Below the pieces are notes generated by a model. It was not told the origin of the DNA. It worked only from the letters and a program-made list of their open reading frames with translations, and did no database searches. The position numbers were made by a program, and so were the translations under genes. From CAZCZZ01 sp964503335 (GTDB lineage Bacteria > Verrucomicrobiota > Kiritimatiellia > CAIVKH01), in the NCBI GenBank assembly GCA_964503335.1, contig CAZCZZ010000003.1:55224-119223 (forward strand): 64,000 nucleotides of DNA, given 5' to 3'. Shown here one piece after another: positions 44,402 through 52,849 of the stretch (position 1 is the stretch's first letter; the number at the start of each line of letters is the position of its first letter).

Positions 44402-44983
44402 TCAGGGCCTCGTTGGCGTAGAGGGATGCCAGCGTCGTCGCAGCGCCTCCGTCACGACGTGCATGAGCATGGCGTGGACAGCTTCCGACTGGCACATATC
44501 GTTGAGCGGAACGTTCACGCCGATGTGCGCCATCTTGTGTAAAGCGCCGCCACCGAAACCTGTGATGCCCGCCAGCACAAGGCCCTGATCAAGGGCGTAT
44601 TGTGCCGCCCGGATTACGTTGGGACTATTCCCCGAGCCGCTGATAGCAATGAGCACATCGCCGGGGCGGGAGAACTGGCGCAACTGGAATTCAAAAATGC
44701 GATCATAACCCAGGTCATTCGCAATGGCGGTAATGAACGATGTGTTGTCGGTGAGGCTCAACACGCGAAAGCGTTTGCGATCCGTGTCCTCCAGGCATCC
44801 TTTGCAGAGATCTTCGGCAAAGTGCGATGAGTTCGACGCGCTTCCGCCATTTCCGATCACAAAGACAAACCGATCCTCACGATAGGCCTTGTCGAGCGCA
44901 TCGATCAATTTGACCAGAGGCTCTACCGGTGTCGCCCTCGCCGCGGCGGATATGCCATCGAGATACTGCCGAATCATTTCCAT
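44402..44983 (-). CDS. gmhA: Sedoheptulose-7-phosphate isomerase-like SIS protein
   Basis: 193 residues, GmhA length. The SIS fold shows FVIGNGGSASNSSHFAEDLCKG (phosphosugar-binding loop and the GmhA-type SxxHFAxxL), ISGSGNSPNVIRAA and a C-terminal helix. GmhA converts sedoheptulose-7-P to D-glycero-D-manno-heptose-7-P, the entry step for both ADP- and GDP-heptose. Its start overlaps the hddA-like kinase stop by ten bases (an ATG at 44977 gives a four-base overlap). The company of kinase, phosphatase and nucleotidyltransferase supports the call. Confidence 0.88.
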   Translation of the reverse strand: MEMIRQYLDGISAAARATPVEPLVKLIDALDKAYREDRFVFVIGNGGSASNSSHFAEDLCKGCLEDTDRKRFRVLSLTDNTSFITAIANDLGYDRIFEFQLRQFSRPGDVLIAISGSGNSPNVIRAAQYALDQGLVLAGITGFGGGALHKMAHIGVNVPLNDMCQSEAVHAMLMHVVTEALRRRWHPSTPTRP

Positions 44984-45963
44984 TCGTAACCCTCCACATT
45001 GAAAATCACCCTGCTGCCGAAACGTTCCAGGAAGAAGGGCATCTCTCGATACTCCGCCATGGCCTTGCGCAAGTCCGATTTCCTGTTCCGCGCACAATAC
45101 GTCATGAGAAATCCGCCGCCGCCCGCGCCGCAGATCTTGCAGCCCAGTGCGCCTCCACTGGCAGCCTGATCCACCATCGTGTCGATTTCGGGCCTGGAAA
45201 TGCCTCCAGCGAGGCCCTTCTTCAACTCCCAGCTCCGGCGTAACACCAGGCCGATCGTATCCAGGTCACCTCGCCTCACGGCGTCGCGAACTTCGTTGGC
45301 CATGGCTTTCAACTGGTCGAGTTCGGCGCGTTTCTCGTCCGACCGCCGAGTTTGTTCCTTCAGGATCACATCCGCCTGGCGGGTGATGTTCGTATAGAAG
45401 AGGAGGAGCCGCGCCCCGAGTTCCTGACGCTTGGCCCCGGTGAGCGGAAGCTCTTCGTTCGTCACACTTCCATCGGGCAGGAACTGGTAGTACCTCAGGC
45501 CGCCATAGGCTGCGATATACTGGTCCTGCTTCCCTATCGGTTTGCCGCAAACCTCAATTTCGATCTTGCACGCCTCTGCCGCCAATTGCTCCGCCGGTGC
45601 CTGCACGCCACGGTAGGTGTAGAAGGCATTCAACAGCCCGACGGTCAGGCTGCTCGATGAGCCGAGGCCTGATCCTTCGGATGGGATGTCAGCCATGATT
45701 GCGATCTCAACACCGCGTTCCACACCCGTCATGCGCATCGATTCCCGCACGAGCGCATGTTGGATTTCGTCCACGCTGTCGACGATCTCCTTGCTCGAAT
45801 AGCTGATATAGATCTTCTCGTCGAAGCGCCGGTTCAGGATGACGTAGACATACTTGTCGATTGCCGATCCCACGACGGCTCCGCCTGCCTGGTTGTAGTA
45901 TGCTGCGAGATCCGTGCCGCCGCCCGCCAGGCTGACGCGCAAGGGTGTTTGTGTGATCAACAT
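44974..45963 (-). CDS. hddA: D-glycero-alpha-D-manno-heptose-7-phosphate kinase (GHMP family)
   Basis: 329 residues from the ATG at 45963, which opens with MLITQTPLRVSLAGGGTDL, the usual start of HddA-type kinases. The GHMP ATP motif is IPSEGSGLGSSSSLTVG, and motif 3 is KICGAGGGGFLMTYC. It phosphorylates C1 of heptose-7-P with alpha configuration for GDP-heptose synthesis. Its start overlaps the nucleotidyltransferase stop by seven bases. L-fuco- or other sugar kinases of the same family are less likely given the neighbours. Confidence 0.88.
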   Translation of the reverse strand: MLITQTPLRVSLAGGGTDLAAYYNQAGGAVVGSAIDKYVYVILNRRFDEKIYISYSSKEIVDSVDEIQHALVRESMRMTGVERGVEIAIMADIPSEGSGLGSSSSLTVGLLNAFYTYRGVQAPAEQLAAEACKIEIEVCGKPIGKQDQYIAAYGGLRYYQFLPDGSVTNEELPLTGAKRQELGARLLLFYTNITRQADVILKEQTRRSDEKRAELDQLKAMANEVRDAVRRGDLDTIGLVLRRSWELKKGLAGGISRPEIDTMVDQAASGGALGCKICGAGGGGFLMTYCARNRKSDLRKAMAEYREMPFFLERFGSRVIFNVEGYEWK

Positions 45964-46664
45964 GTCGTTCCCAATCCAGGCCATTCACGCTGGGCCTTTT
46001 CCAGACGCTCCGGCGTGCCGATATCCGTGTAAAATGACCGGATAGGATAGCCAAACATGCGACCTGCGAGCAAGGGGAGAACATCGAAGCCGAAATCGAG
46101 GAAGTCGCGCTGCGGTGTGACATCAAAGAGTCCCTGATTCGCAACGTACAGCCCCCCGTTCGCCAACCGCCCCTTCGGCTTCGCAGGCTTCTCGACGAAG
46201 GAGAGGACGCGACCATCCGCGTCGACCTCCGCGATGCCGCATTGCTCCGGATACTCTGCTTCGAACAGTCCCATCGTAAAGAAGGCGTCCTTTGCGCGAT
46301 GAAACCGGATCAAGCCGCCGAGATCCATGTCGGTCAGGTTGTCGGCATAGGCCACGAGGAAGTCGGGTTCGCCCCTCACAAAATCGCGATTCGCCCAGAC
46401 TGTGCCCGCGCTTCCAATCAAGGTTTCTTCGTGAAAGAGCGTCACGCGAACGCCCGGAACCGGGTCCGCTTTAACGAAAGCGCGAACGGCTTGGGGCAAG
46501 TGATGCGTATTGATAAGGACGTCCGTGATTCCCGCGCGCCGCATCAACTCGAGCCAGATCCCCAACAGAGGTACACCTTTGAACGGAACGAGGCATTTGG
46601 GTGTGTGGTCGGTGAGCGGCCGCAGCCGGGAACCCACCCCCGCGGCTAGCAGGTAGGCCTTCAT
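45957..46664 (-). CDS. hddC: Sugar-1-phosphate nucleotidyltransferase, probable heptose-1-P guanylyltransferase
   Basis: 235 residues. AAGVGSRLRPLTDHTPKCLVP is the activation loop with the catalytic Lys region, then LINTHHLPQAV, YADNLTDMDL (metal-binding Asp) and SFYTDIGTPERLEKAQ at the end. The length is short, as in HddC-type enzymes. HddC makes GDP-D-glycero-alpha-D-manno-heptose. Specificity is inferred from the gmhA/hddA/gmhB neighbours. It overlaps the SDR stop by four bases. Confidence 0.85.
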   Translation of the reverse strand: MKAYLLAAGVGSRLRPLTDHTPKCLVPFKGVPLLGIWLELMRRAGITDVLINTHHLPQAVRAFVKADPVPGVRVTLFHEETLIGSAGTVWANRDFVRGEPDFLVAYADNLTDMDLGGLIRFHRAKDAFFTMGLFEAEYPEQCGIAEVDADGRVLSFVEKPAKPKGRLANGGLYVANQGLFDVTPQRDFLDFGFDVLPLLAGRMFGYPIRSFYTDIGTPERLEKAQREWPGLGTTC

Positions 46665-47773
46665 GGCGATCCGACGCTGCGCACCACGTTCAGGGCCTTC
46701 ATGCGCTGTTCGGCATAGGCCAGGATGTCTTCCACGTCCGTTTGCGCACGCAGGTACTCCGCGTATTCCCGGACGCTATCGACCGGAGTCCGCGTCGGTT
46801 TCCAGCCCAGCGACTCCAGCGCTGAAATGTCAGAAACAATATGCCGCGTGTCACCAAAGCGGTAGGCACCGGGCAGGCTGGGCTCGCCCTTCCGCTCAAA
46901 AACCTCCATGACGATGCGAGCGAACTCCATGACGGTCCATGGCTTGCCACCGCCCACGTTGAAAGCCCGATAGTCAGCTCGATCGTCCTCGAGCACTCGC
47001 AGATTCGCGTCCACGACATCATGAATGTTCACGAAGTCGCGGATCTGTCGTCCGTCTTCATAGACGACAGGGAGGCGGTCGAAAAAGCAGCTCAAGCTGA
47101 AGATGCGGCACGCACCCGAGTAGGCATTGTAGAAGGACTGTCGCGGCCCCTGAACAATCGAATAGCGCATGGCCACGCTGGGGATGCTGTACCGACGACC
47201 GATGTTCAGCGTGATCAACTCCTGACTGACCTTGCTAAGCCCGTACTGGTTCTGAGGGTTGCTCACGGACTCGGGCGTCGGTTGCCATTGGGCAGGAAGC
47301 CCCGTCTCATCGCATATCTCCCACTTCCCCTCGCGCAATTGCCGCTCGCTGCGAATATTCGGGGTGAAATACCCACCGTTCGCGCCGCGATACAGTCCCT
47401 CTCCAGCCACGGCCTGTGAAGATGCCACGATCACTTTGCGTATCGGCAGCTTGTCCTCAACAATCAGCTCGTAAAGCAGCGCCGTACCCACCGCATTGAC
47501 GTGAAAGAACGTGCTGAAGTCCGGGAGGTAATCCTGGTATGCGGCGAAATTGTACACGGCATCGACACCGTGCAGCATCCGGCGCAGCGTGTCCTTGTCG
47601 CGAATGTCCCCCTCAACGAACTCGACATCTTTCGGCAGGTAGGTGGGCTTGCCCTTTAAGTGGACGGGCTTCTGCAGGCAATCGAGGATGCGAACCGCGT
47701 GACCGCGGCGCATGAGCGCGTCTGTGGTGTGCGATCCGATGAAGCCGGCTCCGCCTATAACAAGTACCTTCAC
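46661..47773 (-). CDS. NAD-dependent epimerase/dehydratase in heptose cassette
   Basis: 370 residues, an extended SDR. VLVIGGAGFIGSHTTDALMRR binds NAD, ASSQAVAGEG holds the Ser, YGLSKVSQEL is YxxxK, and RQIRDFVNIHDVVDAN with NVGGGKPWTV is typical of nucleotide-sugar epimerases. In this location it probably modifies GDP-heptose (for example epimerisation or dehydration), but the residues visible do not decide the reaction. It lies 11 bases after gmhB. Confidence 0.87.
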   Translation of the reverse strand: MKVLVIGGAGFIGSHTTDALMRRGHAVRILDCLQKPVHLKGKPTYLPKDVEFVEGDIRDKDTLRRMLHGVDAVYNFAAYQDYLPDFSTFFHVNAVGTALLYELIVEDKLPIRKVIVASSQAVAGEGLYRGANGGYFTPNIRSERQLREGKWEICDETGLPAQWQPTPESVSNPQNQYGLSKVSQELITLNIGRRYSIPSVAMRYSIVQGPRQSFYNAYSGACRIFSLSCFFDRLPVVYEDGRQIRDFVNIHDVVDANLRVLEDDRADYRAFNVGGGKPWTVMEFARIVMEVFERKGEPSLPGAYRFGDTRHIVSDISALESLGWKPTRTPVDSVREYAEYLRAQTDVEDILAYAEQRMKALNVVRSVGSP

Positions 47774-47784
47774 GAGTCACTCCT

Positions 47785-48309
47785 CTAAAGTTGCCGCCGA
47801 AGTAGTTCGGGTAGATCGTCCATCGATTCAATCCGGAATTCAGCTGTACTTTCCGGATGCCCAGTATTCACCAGAACAGTCCTGCAGCCCGCGCGTTTCC
47901 CCGCCAGCACATCGGTTTCATGGTCGCCGATCATCCACGACTTCGACAAGTCGAGGTGATGCTTCTGGGCGGCTTTGAGGATCATGCCGGGATTTGGCTT
48001 GCGATCCGGGTGATCCTTTTCGTCCACGGTGCAGGAGTAGATATCGAGGAGGAGCAGGTCGTGACGCGCCAGCTCCGCGAGCAGGTTGCTGTGGATCAGG
48101 TCCAGCGTCGCCATTGTCATGATTCCACGGCCGACGCCGCGCTGGTTGGTAATGATCGCCGCGGCATAGCCCTTCTCGTTGGCGACGCGGAGCGACTCCA
48201 GGAACGCGGGGATGAGGTGGAAGTCTTCCCAACGTTCCACATAGCCCGGACCGGGTGAAACATTGACGATTCCGTCGCGATCAAAAAAGACACACGGCCT
48301 CTTGTGCAT
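47785..48309 (-). CDS. gmhB: Heptose-1,7-bisphosphate 7-phosphatase-like HAD protein
   Basis: 174 residues, HAD-IIIA. Motif I is FFDRDGIVN (Asp10, Asp12), motif II ITNQRGVGRG, motif III KPNPGMILKAA, motif IV GDHETDVLAGKRAG. GmhB removes the C7 phosphate of heptose-1,7-bisphosphate. The zinc loop usual in GmhB (CxH...CxC) is reduced to one Cys (YSCTVDEKDH), so the metal site is probably lost. First gene of the heptose cassette, 17 bases after the SYLF-domain lipoprotein gene. Confidence 0.86.
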   Translation of the reverse strand: MHKRPCVFFDRDGIVNVSPGPGYVERWEDFHLIPAFLESLRVANEKGYAAAIITNQRGVGRGIMTMATLDLIHSNLLAELARHDLLLLDIYSCTVDEKDHPDRKPNPGMILKAAQKHHLDLSKSWMIGDHETDVLAGKRAGCRTVLVNTGHPESTAEFRIESMDDLPELLRRQL

Positions 48310-48326
48310 GGCAATACGCCGCCGGA

Positions 48327-48926
48327 CTAGGGAGGACCACCCGCGGTTGTCGAAGCCGCGTCATTGAGTTTCCGGTATTTCCAGAATCGACCTACGCCGA
48401 CAGTAGCGCCGATCCAGAAGCCCTTGTCGGTCAAGGTATAGGTCCCGTCGCTCTGCGTGTAACCCATGTCATGCTTCGCACTCCCGTCTTCCTTCGTCTT
48501 CGCGGCGAGACCGATGCCGCCCCCGCAACCCCATCCCGAATCGAGGAACTGCTGCATGCTCTCCACGGTATTGAAGATGATCAGGTTCCGGTACACTTGG
48601 AAACCAAGGGCCAATCCGATGTCGAATTCAAACATCTTCATGTACGTGCTCTTGCCGGTCTTGTTGTTCACGACCACGCCGTAACCCTTGCGCGTGCTGA
48701 TGTTGAGCGATAGTTGTCGCGACCGGAACACCGCGTAGCCCGGTGCCTTCGCGATGAGCTTCTCCAGCTCCGGATTGTCGCGCTTGATCGAGACCAGCGT
48801 GTTGTTCCGCATCGAATCCACAAATGCCCGCTTGGCTTCCGGCGTCCCCCCCTTCGGCGCCATACACCCCGTTGTAAGACTCACGAGCGCCACGACCATC
48901 ACCAGCGAACGAATGACCTTCTTCAT
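48327..48926 (-). CDS. SYLF/YSC84-domain lipoprotein
   Basis: 199 residues. The signal ends in a lipobox-like SLTTGC. The body follows the YSC84/SYLF lipid-binding pattern: IAKAPGYAVFRSRQ, GYGVVVNNKTGK, then FDIGLALGFQVYRNLIIFNT and a Gly-rich strand. Bacterial members are small envelope proteins of unclear role. It could be co-transcribed with the heptose cassette. Confidence 0.75.
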   Translation of the reverse strand: MKKVIRSLVMVVALVSLTTGCMAPKGGTPEAKRAFVDSMRNNTLVSIKRDNPELEKLIAKAPGYAVFRSRQLSLNISTRKGYGVVVNNKTGKSTYMKMFEFDIGLALGFQVYRNLIIFNTVESMQQFLDSGWGCGGGIGLAAKTKEDGSAKHDMGYTQSDGTYTLTDKGFWIGATVGVGRFWKYRKLNDAASTTAGGPP

Positions 48927-48975
48927 GCCCCTCCATCTACCACAGATACTCCCACGTGGGAACTCCCTCGTGCGT

Positions 48976-49010
48976 CAATCTCAAATTGGAAATCCAAAAT
49001 CCAAAATCTC
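48976..49010. repeat. Low-complexity AAATCC/AAAATCC repeat
   Basis: A run of CAATCTCAAAT, GGAAATCC and CCAAAATCC units between the SYLF gene and the next glycosyltransferase. It resembles the interior of the 14847-14970 element and belongs to the same kind of dispersed intergenic filler. Confidence 0.5.
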
Positions 49011-49068
49011 ACACGCCCCTTGACTCCGCCGCCGCTTCACGGTGAGCTATCGCATTTCCTCAAGGGGC

Positions 49069-49776
49069 ATGAAAACAAGCATCGTCATACCGCTGTACAA
49101 CGAAGCCGGCAATGTCGCGCCGCTCGCGCAGGAACTGTCTGCCGTGCTTCCGCAGCTCGGCGAGGCCGAGGCCATCCTGGTGGACGATGGAAGCCGCGAC
49201 ACAACTTGGGCCGAGATCGAAAAGGCGGCGCAAAAGCATCCTGGCATCCGCGGCATCCGGTGCGAGCAGAACGGCGGACAATCCTCCGCCATGCTGATCG
49301 GCCTGCGCGCCGCCACAGGCGATGTGCTTGTGACCATGGACGGCGACCTGCAGAACAATCCGGCCGATATCCCGAAAGTCGTCGCCCTCCTCGACCACGT
49401 GGATGTCGCCTGCGGCTACCGCGCAAAGCGACGCGATACCTGGTCACGCCGCGTGGCCTCGCGGATCGGCAACGGCATCCGCAACGTGGTCACAAACGAC
49501 GGCCTCCGCGACACGGGCTGCAGCCTCAAGGCCTTTCATCGGAAATGCCTCGACGATCTCCCCTCGCTGAACGGAACCCACCGCTTCATGGGTGCCTACT
49601 TCCGCCTGAACGGACGCAGCATCGAGCAGATCGCCGTCGACCACCGCGCGCGGACGCACGGCGTCTCCAAATACACCAACCTCAAACGCCTCCCCCGCAC
49701 CGCCTTCGACCTCATCGGCTTCCTCTGGTACCGCAGCCGCGTCCTGAAGCCGATCAAGACCACCACGACGCGCTGA
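49069..49776 (+). CDS. GT2 glycosyltransferase, DPM/undecaprenyl-P type without membrane helices
   Basis: 235 residues from the ATG at 49069, with AAGGGG immediately before it. SIVIPLYNEAGNVAPLAQEL, LVDDGSRDTTW and TMDGDLQNNPADIPK are the GT2 nucleotide- and metal-binding motifs of the DPM1/GtrB branch; GCSLKAFHRKCLDDLP and HGVSKYTNLKRLP complete it. The GtrB C-terminal helices are absent. It probably makes a polyprenyl-P sugar. Confidence 0.87.
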   Translation: MKTSIVIPLYNEAGNVAPLAQELSAVLPQLGEAEAILVDDGSRDTTWAEIEKAAQKHPGIRGIRCEQNGGQSSAMLIGLRAATGDVLVTMDGDLQNNPADIPKVVALLDHVDVACGYRAKRRDTWSRRVASRIGNGIRNVVTNDGLRDTGCSLKAFHRKCLDDLPSLNGTHRFMGAYFRLNGRSIEQIAVDHRARTHGVSKYTNLKRLPRTAFDLIGFLWYRSRVLKPIKTTTTR

Positions 49777-49800
49777 TCCCGGTTCGCGCACTCGCAAGTT

Positions 49801-49848
49801 CTTCCAACCATTGGAAGTCTCGCTGGGAGAAGTTCCAAGGATTGGAAA
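49801..49848. repeat. Paired TTCCAA...TTGGAA palindromes, second locus
   Basis: CTTCCAACCATTGGAAG (49801-49817) and TTCCAAGGATTGGAAA (49833-49848) repeat the layout at 12985-13033 with 31 bases between TTCCAA starts. The second palindrome is identical to 13018-13033. It lies between the GT2 gene and the secreted toroid pair. The rest of 49777-49976 shows a short CCACAC/GTGTGG hairpin near 49946-49962 and no gene. Confidence 0.8.
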
Positions 49849-49976
49849 TCGATCTCCTCCTTCCGCCATGACAACTCTTTGACATCGGCGATACCGGATG
49901 CTGACACCTCGCGCAGCGCTTCGGCGCAGGATCACACCAACAAGACCACACATGGTGTGTGGAATGGGAGATCATC

Positions 49977-51203
49977 ATGAAGAGCATATCGCAAGTAAGT
50001 CTGTCCGCACTCGTCGTTGTTGCAACAACCCTGAGTGCACAGGCCAGAGACGAAGCCAAGTGGCGGCCCGCCGTCGACCCGAAGCCGCTCACGGAGCAGG
50101 TGAACAAAGGCCTCGCCTGGATCATCGAGCACCAGAACGGTGATGGCGGCTGGAACCAGGGAGAGGAATCACGGCATATGCAGTCCGCCAGCCAGACTCC
50201 GTCCGAGCCGTCCAATGTCGGCGACACCTGTATCAGCGTGCTCGCACTCGTCCGGTCGGGCAGCACAGCTTCATCCGGCGATTACGCCAAGGCCATCCGG
50301 CGCGGCGTGGACTTTGTCGCCGGGAAGGTCGAGGCGGCGGACAACGACTCGCTCTGGGTTACCGACCAGCGCGGCACCCGGCTGCAGTCGAAGCTCGGAA
50401 ACTACATCGACACCTTCATGGCGTCGCTCATGCTCGCCGAGGTGAAGGACTCAATGCCCGATGATGCCGCAACGACGCGCGTCTCCAACGCGCTCGCAAA
50501 GGTCATGCGCAAGATCGAAACGAACCAGCGCGACGATGGCTCCTTCGGCGGCGCGGGCTGGGCTAACGCGCTTTCGCAGTCCATCGCCGGCAAAGGTTAC
50601 AACCGTGCCGTGCAAAGCGGCATGGATGGCGACGACGGTGTGCGACGCAGGCTCGAGTCCAATGCGGCTTCCAAGTACGACGCCAACTCGGGCCAATTCG
50701 CCGCCACGGATGCCGCCGGAGTGGATCTCTACGCCTCCGCGTCAACCCTTGGCTCGCTGCAGGAGTCCGACAACTCCAATCAGGGCGCAAAAGAGGAAAT
50801 CCGGAAACAGGCCGCCAGCGCGCCCACCGCCGAGGGCCGGACCGAAGCCGAGAAGAAACTCAAGGACATCGAAGTGAACGAAAAGAATCTGCGCGATGTG
50901 CGCCAGGCCGTCGTGGCCAAGATGAACGATGCGGGCTTCACCTCCGGCTTCGGATCCAACGGCGGCGAAGAGTTCTTGAGCTACATGAACATCGGCGAGA
51001 GTCTCGTCGTGAACGGCGGACCCGAGTGGGAATCATGGAACAAGAACATCATGGCAAACCTCAATCGCATCCAGAACAACGACGGAAGCTGGACCGGTCA
51101 TCACTGCATCACCGGCCGCAACTTCTGCACGGCGGCCGCCCTGCTGGTCCTCATGACCGACCGCGCTCCCGTCCCGATGTCAGCCAGTCTCTCGCGCCGA
51201 TGA
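49977..51203 (+). CDS. Secreted prenyltransferase/squalene-cyclase-like toroid protein A
   Basis: 408 residues from the ATG at 49977 with GGGAG six bases before. A signal peptide (residues 1-23) is followed by alpha/alpha-toroid repeats: AWIIEHQNGDGGWNQGEE, then NVGDTCISVLALVRSG, and later QRDDGSFGGAGW and QNNDGSWTG with GRNFCTAAALLVLM. Between residues ~270 and 320 lies a charged helical insertion. QxxDGxW is the repeat signature of terpene-cyclase-like toroids, but the catalytic DxDD is not seen, so this is probably a binding protein. The stop overlaps the next ATG. Confidence 0.8.
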   Translation: MKSISQVSLSALVVVATTLSAQARDEAKWRPAVDPKPLTEQVNKGLAWIIEHQNGDGGWNQGEESRHMQSASQTPSEPSNVGDTCISVLALVRSGSTASSGDYAKAIRRGVDFVAGKVEAADNDSLWVTDQRGTRLQSKLGNYIDTFMASLMLAEVKDSMPDDAATTRVSNALAKVMRKIETNQRDDGSFGGAGWANALSQSIAGKGYNRAVQSGMDGDDGVRRRLESNAASKYDANSGQFAATDAAGVDLYASASTLGSLQESDNSNQGAKEEIRKQAASAPTAEGRTEAEKKLKDIEVNEKNLRDVRQAVVAKMNDAGFTSGFGSNGGEEFLSYMNIGESLVVNGGPEWESWNKNIMANLNRIQNNDGSWTGHHCITGRNFCTAAALLVLMTDRAPVPMSASLSRR

Positions 51204-52390
51204 TCCCTCGCCTCCTCACCCTCGCGCTTGCCGTCGCACTCCCCGTGCTGGCGGCAAGCGCTGCGCCCGATCCTGAACTGCTCGCAAGCATCGAATCCTC
51301 GCTGCGATCCGCCGCGACCTATCTCGGGGCGGCGCAGGATGAGGACGGCGCCTGGCGTTCAGGACACTACGCCTTCCTGCGCGACGGACTCGGCATCACG
51401 CCGATCGCTGTCACTTGCATGCACGTCCTCTCGCAATACGGCTTCGCTCCGATCGAGGTTCCCCGCCGCGGCGCCGATTTTCTCGTCCTTGCTGCAAGAA
51501 CCAACGGCGCGGCGCTGGACTATCCCGTGTACACGGCCGCAGCCTCAAGCTGGGCCGTCGTGCTCGGTCAGCGCACGGAGGAAACGCTTGCTGCGCAGTC
51601 CGCTTGGCTGTCGTGTCTGCGCACGCTTCAACTCGGCCCCGATCTCGGCTGGACAACGAATGACACCTACTTCGGCGGCTGGGGTTACAATCCACGATCG
51701 CCGCAACGACCCGCCGAAGGCGCGCCGGGCCCCTACACCGCCAACCTTTCCGCCACGCTTTTCGCTGTAGGCGCCCTGCGCGCCGTGAACGCGAGCGATC
51801 CCGCGCTTCAACACGCGCGGACCTTTGCACGTCGCTGCCAGAACGCCGACGGCGGTTTCTGCTTCAATCCTCTGGATGCCGCCTCGAACAAGGCCGGCGC
51901 GGAAGACGAGAGCGACGCGGACCATCCGCGGTTTCGTTCCTATGGAACTGCGACAGCTGACGGTGTTCGCATCCTGCTCGCCTGTGGCGTGGCGGCGGAT
52001 GACCCGGACATCCAGCGTGCCCGCGACTGGCTTGTCGCAAACTTCAACGCAACGATGATCGCCGGTGAGTTTCCAGCAGAACGCATCGCACTACGTGAGT
52101 CCTACTACTTCTACTACGCATGGACGCTCGCCCACGCACTGCACGTCTTACGAGATGGAGAAGTCCAGATATCGGGCGAGAAGCTGCATTGGGCCATTCC
52201 GCTGGCCCGCGAACTCATACGCCGCCAGTCGCCCGATGGGTCATGGATCAATGCATGGACCGATGCCCGGGAAGACGATCCTCTCGTAGCCACGCCCCTC
52301 GCCGCCTCCGCCCTGGCCGTATGCCGGAAAGCCCTGCTTGCGCATGACCTCCCGCTGGAGTTCCCCGCGCATGGAAGCCGGACACCGTAG
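51200..52390 (+). CDS. Secreted prenyltransferase/squalene-cyclase-like toroid protein B
   Basis: 396 residues. A signal peptide (MIPRLLTLALAVALPVLAASA) leads to the same toroid repeat type: AAQDEDGAWRSGHYA, then FGGWGYNP, RRCQNADGGFCFNP and IRRQSPDGSWINAW. Cyclase catalytic acids are not evident. The ATG overlaps the stop of protein A (ATGA), so the two are probably co-translated and may form a complex. Function unknown. Confidence 0.82.
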   Translation: MIPRLLTLALAVALPVLAASAAPDPELLASIESSLRSAATYLGAAQDEDGAWRSGHYAFLRDGLGITPIAVTCMHVLSQYGFAPIEVPRRGADFLVLAARTNGAALDYPVYTAAASSWAVVLGQRTEETLAAQSAWLSCLRTLQLGPDLGWTTNDTYFGGWGYNPRSPQRPAEGAPGPYTANLSATLFAVGALRAVNASDPALQHARTFARRCQNADGGFCFNPLDAASNKAGAEDESDADHPRFRSYGTATADGVRILLACGVAADDPDIQRARDWLVANFNATMIAGEFPAERIALRESYYFYYAWTLAHALHVLRDGEVQISGEKLHWAIPLARELIRRQSPDGSWINAWTDAREDDPLVATPLAASALAVCRKALLAHDLPLEFPAHGSRTP

Positions 52391-52477
52391 CCTGCCGTCT
52401 GCATCATCTTGCGATACGCTTCCGGAGTGTCAGCGGAAACTTGCGCGTCCCCCGTGACCGCGACTACATTCGGGATC

Positions 52478-52849
52478 ATGCATCGCCGAAGATGGATTCT
52501 TTGGATTCCCGTGACGCTCTGGGCCGGGCTGATCTTCTACGAGAGCAGTCAGCCGGTCGGCCCCCGTCCCTCCTGGTGGTTCAACCATGCGGATAAGGTC
52601 ATTCACGCGGTCCTGTTCGGAACACTGGCCTTGTTGACGTATCTCCCGCTGCGCAAGGCGCACGCGTGGCGCCCCCGTCATGCGGCGATCATCGCCTTCA
52701 TCGCGGCTGTCGCATACGGCGTGTCCGATGAGTTCCACCAGTTGGCCACGCCGACCCGCAGTTCCGACCCATGGGATGCAGTCGCTGACGCTGCGGGGGC
52801 CTCGTCCGTCTTCATCGTCGCTGCCTGCTCAAGGTATCGCGCGCCATGA
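52478..52849 (+). CDS. VanZ-like membrane protein
   Basis: 123 residues from the ATG at 52478. About three or four helices and the VanZ pattern: LWAGLIFYESSQ, then ADKVIHAVLFGTLALLTYL and the conserved GVSDEFHQLATPTRSSDPWDAVADAAGA. VanZ-like proteins are inner-membrane, linked in some species to glycopeptide resistance, otherwise unknown. The stop overlaps ligA ATG by four bases. Confidence 0.85.
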   Translation: MHRRRWILWIPVTLWAGLIFYESSQPVGPRPSWWFNHADKVIHAVLFGTLALLTYLPLRKAHAWRPRHAAIIAFIAAVAYGVSDEFHQLATPTRSSDPWDAVADAAGASSVFIVAACSRYRAP

